A program made the translations under genes and the position numbers. From Anatilimnocola floriformis (GTDB taxonomy: Bacteria > Planctomycetota > Planctomycetia > Pirellulales > Pirellulaceae), in contig NZ_JAMLFW010000001.1 of the NCBI RefSeq assembly GCF_024256385.1, positions 2,852,001-2,916,000 of the forward strand: a DNA stretch of 64,000 nucleotides, written 5' to 3'. The notes under the pieces were generated by a model. It was not told the origin of the DNA. It saw only the letters and a list, made by a program, of their open reading frames with translations, and did no database searches. Below, piece by piece: positions 1 through 10,500 of the stretch (the first letter of the stretch is position 1; every line of letters begins with the position of its first letter).

Positions 1-1284
1 CCCTTCCAAGCCGTAGATCTTGGCCAGCGGCTCATTAAGGAAGGTGTAGTCGGCATCGATAAAATTCATTGCATTGCGATTTTCACGCACGATGCTTTCG
101 AAGAAGAGCCGGGCTTCGTCATACATGGCCGAACGCTGCTCCCTGGTAATCACAGGGAACTGCGCAGCGTCGTAGGTCTTGCCCGCGAAATTTTCCAGGC
201 CCAACCACTGGGCCCCAAAGCCGTCGAACAGCGCGCGCGAGCGTGGATCCTCCAGCATGCGCTTCACTTGCGCTTTTAGAATCGCCGGCTCGCTCAGCTT
301 TCCGTTGTCCGCCAACGCCATGAGCTGATCATCGGGCATCGTTGCCCACAGCAGATAGGACAAGCGTGAGGCGAGTTGATAATCGTCCAGACGAACGACT
401 CCCGCGCCCGGCTTAGCTTCTGCGGGAGTAATGAACAGAAATTGCGGCGAAACGATTATGGCCTTGAGCATCAACCGCAGCGACGCGGAATAAGCGAGCT
501 TATTTTCCCGCCCCAGATCGAACACCTTCAGCAGAACATCGAGCTCGTCCTGCGAGGGAGGGCGACGATATGCCTTGCGGGCCAGCGAGCGGGCGACTTC
601 TCGCGCCGCTGCCCGCTCGTCTGCTCCGGAGGGAGGTGGCTCACCAAACAGCCGACGTTGCATTTCGGTCGGCTTCGCATCGTCCGGCGATACCACCAGA
701 TCGAGTGCCTTATTGGCGATTGCGAGACACTGCTCCAGTTGCAAGGGCGAAAGAGAATTCAAATATCCAGCGCCACTGACCTCGTCTGGCAACTCGCCAG
801 CAATTGCGGGATCGACACCCAGCAAGTCATGCAACGTGTTCGCGTATTCGGTCTTCGTCAATCGCCGAATGACAAAGAGCCCTGGATCCTTTGGACTAAG
901 AAACTTGATCTTCGTCAGCCAATCGACGAACATCTGCCGATCCGCATCGGCGGGCTGATTCTTTGCGTAGTCCGGCGGCATGTCATGCGCCTTGGCCCGC
1001 GCAGTTGCCTTTTTCCACAGCTCGCTGAACGCCGAGTGGCCAGGACTGTTTAGCGCCGGGGAGAAGTTGACTCCGGCTTCGGTCGGTCGCTTATTGGAGT
1101 GACACTCTAAGCAATAGGTTTTAACAAACGGTGAGACGTGATCGCGGAAGTATTTCTCGGCGTCGGCTTTGCTGGCAACTTCGCCATCGGCAGCAGGCTG
1201 AGCGAAGCCCTTGAGTGGCAGCGCGCACAAAACGCCGAGGACTGCCATGGCTGCCAAACCACCGCGAAAACGTGCTGCTAACAT
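1..1284 (-). CDS. DUF1592-type planctomycete cytochrome-like protein (3' part beyond window)
   Basis: The reading frame is open from an ATG at 1284 to the window edge, giving 428 residues and no C-terminus. The N-terminus is a signal peptide (hydrophobic stretch to about residue 28, ending GFA). A c-type haem motif CLECH lies at residues 58-62, with a later MPPDY segment, as in the planctomycete cytochrome-like domain. Next come a DUF1587-like segment (FVIRRLTKTEYANTLHDLLG, about 138-157) and DUF1595/DUF1592-like segments (ARKAYRRPP near 237; LASRLSYLLWATMPDDQL near 303). These match the order in the complete paralogue at 18108-20537. The missing part should hold DUF1588 and DUF1585. Role unknown; probably periplasmic and possibly redox-active. 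Any DUF1552 partner would lie outside the window. The family call is firm, the function is not. Confidence 0.88.
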   Translation of the reverse strand, partial: MLAARFRGGLAAMAVLGVLCALPLKGFAQPAADGEVASKADAEKYFRDHVSPFVKTYCLECHSNKRPTEAGVNFSPALNSPGHSAFSELWKKATARAKAHDMPPDYAKNQPADADRQMFVDWLTKIKFLSPKDPGLFVIRRLTKTEYANTLHDLLGVDPAIAGELPDEVSGAGYLNSLSPLQLEQCLAIANKALDLVVSPDDAKPTEMQRRLFGEPPPSGADERAAAREVARSLARKAYRRPPSQDELDVLLKVFDLGRENKLAYSASLRLMLKAIIVSPQFLFITPAEAKPGAGVVRLDDYQLASRLSYLLWATMPDDQLMALADNGKLSEPAILKAQVKRMLEDPRSRALFDGFGAQWLGLENFAGKTYDAAQFPVITREQRSAMYDEARLFFESIVRENRNAMNFIDADYTFLNEPLAKIYGLEG

Positions 1285-1527
1285 CGCCACCCCACTGGCC
1301 AACTACACCAATCTCTATCGAGTTGCTCTAAGAGATCCATTCTCGCTGGCTGTTGGCTATCCAGCAACCTACTGATGCCTATTGATGCGAGATTGAACTG
1401 CATCGGAGCGAGCGGGGCGAGCCAAGTGGCAGGCAACGCGAATGCGTTGCCTGAGAACTTTGCAGTGCAGAGAGCCGTCGGCAATCGCCGGCCGGCTCGT
1501 AGGTGAGAATTTACCGCTGAAGACTTA

Positions 1528-4500
1528 CTAGTTTCGGCGGTCGCCATTGGTGGCGTTGGTGTTCAGGTCCCAGATCAGGTCCTGCAACGCGTAGTCGACG
1601 ATCCAGTCGCGGCCGTCGTTGCCGTAGATCGTGTCCACGGCATTATCGCTGGTCACGGTTGTGGAGTTGATCTGGCCCGCGAGGTTGGTGATGCGAGTGG
1701 CAAACGGCTGGTTGGCAGCCCAGAGTGCCTGAATCGCCTGCAGACCCGACAGGTTATTGGCCTGAGCAAGGTTGCCGCCGATCAGGAGATCTTCGCCGCT
1801 GAAGCCATAAAGCTGATCGCGTCCGGCGCCACCGTTGAGCACATCGTTGCCGAAGCCGCCCCAGATGAAGTCGTCGTTGTCTCCACCGAGAATCACGTCG
1901 TCGCCATCATCCCCGTACAGGTAGTCGTTGCCGCTGTCGCCGAAGATGAAGTCGTTGCCGCCGCGGCCTGCGATGTAATCGAGACCTTCGCCACCACGAA
2001 TCAAATCGTTGCCAGCACCACCGATGATGATGTCGTCGCCCGCATCGCCGTTGATGGTTGTCGGCTTGGTGAAGAGCGGATCGATCACGATCCGATCGCT
2101 GCCAGCAAAACCATTGATCAGCACGCGATCGAAAGCGCTGTTGTCGAAGTAGCGAATAATGCCGCTGAGCGGAACCAGCACGAGCGTGCGATCGCCGACG
2201 CGAGTCACCGTGATCGCGTCGATCTTCGCCGTGCCATTGATCACCAGCAAGCGGCCGCCAGGATTATCCGGATCGGGAACGATATCGACGAGCCCGGGAG
2301 TGTTGATGCTGCCGGAGACCGTGACCGTGAAGGTCCGAGTCACTGTGTTCACGCCGCCGTTGGCGGTGCCGCCGTCGTCGGTCACGGTCACGGTGATGAC
2401 CGCCGTGCCTGACTGACCTGCGACGGGTGTGAAGTTCAGCGTGCCAGTTGCGTTCGGCGACGTGTAGGTCACCGTTGGATTTGCGATGAGCGCCGGATTG
2501 CTCGACGTCGCGGTAACGGTCAAACCCTGGGTCTCGCCGCCGCCGGCGGTGATGCCCGTGAGGCTGACCGTTTGAGCTCCGGCGTTCAGCGGCAGTGCAG
2601 CAGGATTGCTGATCGCTGCCAGCGTCGGTGCGTCGTTGACCGCGTTGACGGTCAGCACGAAGGTGTCCGACGTGGTCGTCGTGCCATCGCTGACGGTCAC
2701 CGTGATCGTCGCCGTGCCTGACTGATTGCTGGCCGGTGCGATATTCAGCGTACGGTTGGCTCCGCTGCCGCCGAAGGTGAGATTCGCGTTTGGAACCAGC
2801 GTCGTATTGCTCGACGTCGCAGTGACGGTGAGGCTGGCCGCAGCCGTTTGCGCATCGCCGACCGTGAAGGCGATGCCGTTCAGCGGCGTGTCTTCGCTAG
2901 TCGTCTGATTGGCGATGTCGGAGATCGTCGGCGGCGTGTTGTTGCCGGCAGTGTCATTGTCGGTGTTGGTGACCGAAACATCGGCAGCGTTCAGGCCGCT
3001 GTAGTTCACATCGGTGCTGGTCGCCGCACCGGTCACGATCAAGTAGGCGATGTTGCCATCGACAAGCGCGTCGTCGACACCAGTGATGGTGATCGTCTGC
3101 GGTACGTTCCAGTTGGCCGGAGTGAAGGTAACACTCGCCGCCGAAACGGTTCCTTCGGTCGTGTCGTTGCTGCTGAGCGGAATGGTGACATTCGAGGTCG
3201 GCTGCGAGTTGAGCACGATCGTGAAAGTGGCCGTGCCACCGGCTTCGGTCGTGGTGAGCCCGGCAGTCGGGGTCACGGTGATCCCCGCCGCTGGAGTTGC
3301 GACTTCGTTATCGTAGTTTGTCAGCGAGACATCAGTTGGGTTGACGCCGGTGTAGCTCGCATCGGTGCTCACGGCTGCGCCTGTGACGATCGAGTAGGCC
3401 ACGTTGCCGTCGACGAGGGCATCGTCGACGCCAGTGACGATCACCAGCTGCGGAATGTTCCAGTTCGCCGAGGTGAAGGTCACGTTCGTTACGGTGATAG
3501 TTCCCTCAGTCGTGTCACTGCTCGACAGCGGGATCGTGACATCGGCAGTGGGTTGCTTGGTGAGCACGATCATGAAGGCAGCCACGCCGCCAGCTTCGGT
3601 TGTGCTCAAACCCGTCGACGGGGTCACGGTGATTCCGCCAGGAATCGGCGCCTCGTTGTCGTTGTTGGTTACCGTCACATCTGCGGCATTGAAGCCGTTG
3701 TAGCTCGGATCGGTGCTGGTGGCCGGGCCGGTGACGATCGTATAGACGATCGGACCGTCGACAAGCGCGTCATCGGCACCGGTAACGGTGACCGTTTGAG
3801 CCACGTTCCAGTTGGCTGGAGTGAACGTCACGCTACCTGGCCCGACGGTTCCTTCGGTAAGATCGCTGCTGCTGAGAGCAATCGTGACGTTCGCGGTCGG
3901 CTGCGAGGTGAGCACGATCGTAAACGTGGCGGTTCCGCCGGCTTCGGTCGTGATCAGGCCGCTGGTCGGAGTGACGGTGATTCCCACCACTTCGGCAACG
4001 TCGGTCAGATTGATGGTGATCGTGTTGCTGGCCGACAAGTTGCCGGCGTCGGTCACGCTGACCGTCAGGCTGAAGGTCGGAATGGCTTCGAAGTTGAGCG
4101 CCGTGCTATTGGCCACCGTGATGGCGCCGGTGCTGGCGTTGATTGCAAACGCGCCACCCGTGTTGCCGCCCGTGATGGCGAATGTGCGGGTATCACCGGC
4201 GTCGACATCGTTGGCGAGCACCGTTCCCACGGCAGTATTGTTCGCAGAGTTTTCGGCAACGGAGAAGGTCTGCGGAGCAATCGTGGGAGCTTCGTTGACG
4301 TTCGTCAGATTGACCGTGATCGTGTTGCTGGTCGACAGGTTACCAGCGTCGGTCACGCTGACCGTCAGGCTGAATGATGGAGTCCCTTCGAAGTTGAGTG
4401 CGGCGCTATTAGCCACCGTGATGGCGCCGGTCGTCGCGTTGATCGCAAACGCACCACCCGTGTTGCCGCCTGTGATGGCAAACGTCCGCGTGTCGCCCGC

Positions 4501-7500
4501 GTCCACATCGGCAGCGACCACCGTACCAACAGCAGTAGTGTTGGCCGAGTTCTCAGCGACGGAGAAGGTCTGCGGAGCAATCGTGGGAGCTTCGTTGACG
4601 TTCGTCAGATTGACCGTGATCGTGTTGCTGGCCGACAAGTTGCCCGCGTCAGTCACGCTGACCGTCAGGGTGTAAGTCGGAGTTCCTTCGAAGTTCAACA
4701 ACGAACCATTGGCCACCGTAATGGCGCCGGTGCTGGAGTTGATCGCAAACGCACCGCCGGTGTTGCCATCGGTGATGGCAAAGGTCCGAGTATCGCCAAC
4801 ATCCACGTCGGCAGCCACCACCGTTCCCACGGCAGTGTTGTTGGCCGAGTTTTCGGCAACGGTGAAGGTCTGCGGAGCAATCGTGGGAGCTTCGTTGGCG
4901 TTGACCACCGTAACGAGCAGCGACTGGCTGTCGGTCAGACCAGTGGCGCTCGGCACGCCACTGTCTTGGGCCGTGACGGTCACTTCATAGACGTTGTCGC
5001 CGTTGGTGTCCGTTGGGCTTTCGAAGTTGGGAGCCGTGATGAACGTCAGGACGCCATCGGGAGTAATGTTGAACTTGGCGGCGTCGAGACCGCTCAAGGT
5101 GTAGGTCACAAACTGCGTCGGCACTTGCGGGTCGACGATGGTGACGGTCGTCACAGCCGTTGCATTTTCAGTTGCCGTCGCAGTGCCGGTCGCGCCCGCT
5201 CCGTTGCTGGTGATTCGCGGCGGAGTGTTGCCGAACCGAAACGTCGAAGTCGCTTCATCGTCCTGAACCGGATTACCCGGCGTGCCATTGTTGGGCGTGG
5301 AATCGCTATCGGTTTGATCCGCAGCGGTCACTTGCGCGAAGTTAACGAGCTTGAAGGGAGCGCCAACGCTGAAGGCCTGGGCCGCGCTGGTCGCGGTTGG
5401 ATTCCAGATCGTGTCGACCGAAACCCGATCCAAGCTGAACGACGATTCGCGAGCTGCGAAGTCGATGGTGTATTGGTCGGCATTGCCGGGCACCACAAAC
5501 TCGAAGGCCCACGTGTCGCTGGCCCCCATGCCGCTGCCCGTGCGAGCGATCAACGCGTATTCGGTCGGCGAAACGGTGCCGTTGAGGAAGATGCTGTCCG
5601 GGTTCAGTTCGGTACCGCCGTTCTTGACTTGCACCAGAATGGTTGTGTAGCCGTTGGCATTGTTGCCAGCGACGCCGTCGATATTGTTCGGCACGACGAT
5701 GCGCGGAGTAACAACTCCCGTCGGCGAGTAAATGTTACCGCCGCCGGTGACGAATGCGCCATCGGTTGCTGCTGTAGTATCGAACGCGTTAGCCGTGCCG
5801 CCTGGGTTGATCGGTGCCCAGCTATCGCCGGTGGATCCACCAAACGCTGGTCCGGGGAGAGTAGCTCCCGGTGCATTCGGTCCGCCAGTGGTCGCGAAGA
5901 CTTCCCAGCCTTGGTAAGTGGCGTTCGGATTCGGGTTGGCCGCAGTCGGACGATCCCACGCGCCGTTGGCCGTGGTCGGGGCGATGAATCCACCGGCGAG
6001 GGCGGCGGAAACTTGATAGGTCAAGTTGATCGAACCGCCGGAAGGAATAACCAGGCCGGTCCACTGCACATCGTTGCCATTAACCACCGTTCCGCCGTTG
6101 CTGATCGCCGTTGGCGTGCCAAAGTAGGCAGGCACCACGTCGGAAACGCTCACGCCAGTCGCGGTGTTCGGGCCGGCATTGCTCACCGTGACGTTGTAGG
6201 TCGTCGGCGTATTGACCGTCAGGAACGTGGAACCCAGCGAAGCAGCGCTGTTATTGTTGTTGCGAATGCCGTGCAGGAAGGCGTTACCCGAGGTGTCGTT
6301 CTTGCCGGTCAGAGCAATCACGAGTTGGGTGTTCGAGCCGTTCGCCCAGTTCTTCACCAGGTTCGTTACGTCGAAATGGATCTGGCCGAAGTCTTTGACA
6401 ACGGTCAGCGCGGCCGGGTCGGCTGCGAGGATGTTGTTGTTGTAGAAGTCGAGCCAATTGATTGGCCCGGTGGGGTTCGTATTGTCGGTGATGCTCGTGA
6501 ACGGATCGGCGTTCACGGCATGGGCCGAAATCGTGAAGGGGTTACCTGGGCTGGCATCCGCGCCTTGGCCGCCCGGAATGCTCGTGACCGTCAGAATCGC
6601 GCGGTCAATCGTGCTGCCGAGGGCCGCGATCTGGGCAGGGCTAAACGAGATATAAACCGTCTCAGCGCCTGCTTGTCCGAATGGATTATCCGTCGACACG
6701 CGGAACGTCGCCCGGTTGAGGTCGCCTGGGTAGCCGCGAACAAGGTCGGTACCTTGGAAGAAGCCCGAAGTCATCACGTCTTCGAGCGGAGCCAGGGTAT
6801 GCACATTGGCGCCCGTCTTGGTGATCGACAGGTCAATGATGGCGGGGCCATCGGTGACAGTGATCGTGAACACCTCTTCGAACGACGCTCCACCCTGGTC
6901 GGTGCTGCGAACTCGGATCGAATAAATGCTTTGCGTATCGAAGTCCAAGCTGGCTGTGGCCCGCAGCGTGTTGCCGCTGATGTTGAACGCGCCGTTGCCC
7001 GTACTGCCCGTGCCGGGTACGAGCGAATAGGTAAACGTGTTCCCGGTATCCGGATCGGTCGTCGTGAAGTTGCCGACCGTGGCGTTCGCGCCTGCGTTCT
7101 CGGCGATCGTATTCGACGACAGCGCGATGCCCGTCGGAGCTTCATTCACGTTGGTGACGTTCAGCGTGAACGTCGTCGTCGCGTCCGGCGTGCCGCCGAC
7201 TGCCGGGTCATCGACGCGCACCGTCACGGTGTAGGACGGCTTGGCCTCGAAGTTGAGCGAAGTGCCCGCATTGAGGAATAGCTGATTGCCAACAATCGTA
7301 AAGGAAGTGGCATCGGTGCCCGCGAGCGTCAGGTTGTTCGTTCCGAGGTTGTCGTCGGTGACGCTGATCGTGCCCACCAAGAGGTTTGCTGGAATCGCCG
7401 TGTTCTCGGCAATGGTTGCCGGGTTGGGCGTAACGCTGACCGCCGTCGGAGCCAAGTTGCCGTCCGAGACGGTTACCGAACCATCGACATTGGCGTCGTT

Positions 7501-10500
7501 TGCGGCGGCAGTCGCTGCGGGAGCGATGGTCAAATCGTTCGTGTCGTTGTCGCTTGCACCCGCCGCGGTAATGTTGAGCGCCGAAGTACCAATGGGCGCC
7601 GCAGCCAGTGCATTCAAAGTCACGGTTGCCAGCAGGCCATCAAAGCCATTGGCGAGGCTAGGGCCTGATTCGCCGGCATACACCAGCCGGATCTGGCCGG
7701 GAACTCCGGTGTTGGTGCTGTTCGAGAACCCGAGCCCTTCGATGACCGAACCAGCGAGCGACACGCTGCCGAGGGTGAATCGAGTTGTGTCGTAAGTGAA
7801 ATTGACGTCGAAGCCGGCCAGCGAAATTCCGGCCGGTTCGGTGACGTTGATCCGCACAGGCACTTGCAGCGTCGCGCCGGGCAACACCGAAAGACCGGTC
7901 GGAATGTAGATCCGTGGATCGGCGCCAGTTGTCGGCGTGAGCCCGGTTGGCAACGCAGGAATCTGCGGAAATCCGCCCGAACTACCCGAGATGAACCGCA
8001 ACAGACCCGTTCCATCGCCCGTGGCCAGAGCGCCGTTGTCGTTCATATCGCCGGCGAGTGCGGGATCAACATTGTTGAGGATGGGGAAGCCGGTGGTGTT
8101 CAACGATCCGGAGATTGCCCGCAACAAAGCCGTCACATCGCCCGTGGTGATCGAGTTGCTGTTATTCAAATCACCTCGGTAGGCCGCAATCTGCACGCCG
8201 TCGTCACCGACCGACGGCAGGTCAGCCGTGCTGACGTCGGAAACATTGACGTTCGTCAGATTCAGAAAAGCCTTCGAGCCAAGCGGAGCCGTGTTCGGCA
8301 CTGTTGCCGTCAGGTTCACAATCGTGAGGGCGCCCGCAGTGGAGGTAAACGCGGTGGCGCTGCTCAATGCCACTGTCACCTGTCCAGGGACACCGGTGTT
8401 GACCGAGATCGAGGCACCTGGAATCGGCGTGGTGCCGCCCGTGATCGTGAGTAGCGCGGGATCGTAGACGAGCGTGAAGCTTGCTCCAGCAACGTTGACG
8501 CCCGAGCTCAAAGTGATTGGAATGCCGTTCGTGCTGTTTGCCGGCAGGTTCACCGCCTGGCCAGCGCCACGGACGAAATCGCCCACGCCGACCGTGATGG
8601 TGCCCGCTTGCGGCGCGGCTACCGTAACGGTTGTCGAGAAGTTATCGCCAGGCGTGCCATCGGAATTGCCATCGAGTTGGGCACCGCCGACGAGAGCTAC
8701 GAAACCGTTCGCTGCGCCGCTACGGAGCGTTACCGTGTAAGTGTCGGCTGCGAGCACACCACCCGTCTTGATGAATTTGAAGCCTTGATTGTCGGCATCC
8801 ATCACCAGCGAGCCGGCCACTGCACCGGTGGTAGCGCCGACGATCGTGACGTCACGCGGTCCGAGAGCATTGTTCGAATCAAAGAGATTAATTTGTGCCG
8901 GATCAATCGGCTTGCTGAGTCGGACCGCAATGTGCGATGGGCCCGAGGTCACGCCAGAAACGAACAGCGTGGTGACCGCTCCCGCTTCGGTAACGGCAAT
9001 CGTGAACACTTTGTCGAACGACAAGCCGCCCTGGTCGGTGCTACGGACGCGGACCGAATAGCTGTTCTGCGTAGCGAAGTTGAGGCTCGAGGTGGCTCGC
9101 AGTGTGTTGCCGCTGATGTTGAAGGCGGCGTTGCCCGTATCGTCCGTTCCGGTCACGAGCGAGTAAGTGAACGTGTTGCCGGTTTCGGGATCGACCGACG
9201 AGAAGGTGCCGACCGTAGCATTGGCTCCGGCGTTCTCGGCAACCGTCGCCGACGACAGCACGATGTCTGTCGGCGCTTCATTCACGTTGGCGACGGTGAT
9301 GTTGAACAATTGGCTGTCGCCCAGGCCAGGCAGTAGCGTGCCGCCGGCACCTGGGCTTACCGGCACACCGTTGTCGCGGACGCTGACGAACACCTGGTAG
9401 ATGTTGTCTCCATTGGTGTCCGTCGGGGCCTCGAAGTTGGGCGGCGTGATAAACGTCAGCACACCCGCAGGCGAAATGTTGAACTTGGCGGCATCGTCAC
9501 CGCTAAGGCTATAGCTCAGATACTGCGTCGCATCGGCGTCAACGGCAGTGACGCTGGTGATCGCATTCGTGCTGTTTTCATTGAAAGAAACGCTGGCCGA
9601 GCTACCACCGCCATTGCTGGTGATCCGCGGTGGGGAATTGCCAAGCCGATAGACGGAAGTTGTTTCGTCGTCCTCGGCCACGTTGCCCGGCGTACCGTTG
9701 TTGGGAGTGGAATCGACATCCACTTGGTTCGCGGCCGTCACTTGGGCATAGTTGACGATCTTGAAGGGAGCTCCCACGCTGTAGGCTTGCGCGGCGGTGG
9801 TGGCAGTTGGATTCCAGATCGTATCGACGGCGACGCGGTCGAGGCTGAAGGACGATTGGAGCGAAGTGAAGTCCATGGTGTAGACGTCGGCATTGCCGGC
9901 TACCCGGAACTCGAAGGCCCACGTGTCACCCAGCGCCGAGCCGAAGCCCGGAGAAGCAGTTTCCAGACGCGAAGTGAGGGCGTATTCAGTCGGGGCAATC
10001 GTGCCGTTCAAGCGCACGCTATCTGGGTCGAGGGCGCTGCCCGTCGAATGGACTTGCAGCAAGATCGTGGTGTAACCGTTGGTGTTGTTGCCGGCAACGC
10101 CGTCGATGTTGTTCGGCACAACGATCCGTGGCGAAAGGGGCGCGGAGAACGAATAGATGTTGCCGCCGCTGGTTAGGAACGCGCCGCTAGTTGCAGCCGT
10201 GCTGTCGAAGACGTTGGCAGTGCCGCGCGCATTGACCGGATCCCAAGTCACGCCCATGCCGCCACCAAACGAGCCATCCAGACCCGGCAGAATGTTCGGT
10301 GGAACCGGAACGGTTTGCGGGGCATTCGGGCCCGCTGCGTCAGCGAAGTACTCCCAACCCTGGAAGGTGGCGTTGGGATTTGGATTGGCGGCAGTCGGGC
10401 GATCCCAAGCGCCGTTAGCGACACTAGGAGCCATGAACGAGCCTGGATAGGCTTCTGAAACTTGGTAGGTCAGGTTGACCGATCCGCCGGCAGGAATGGT

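Noticed and set aside
1278-1547. 89-residue minus frame between the left-edge gene and the giant gene
   Set aside because: It overlaps both neighbours, has no ribosome site and no recognisable features.
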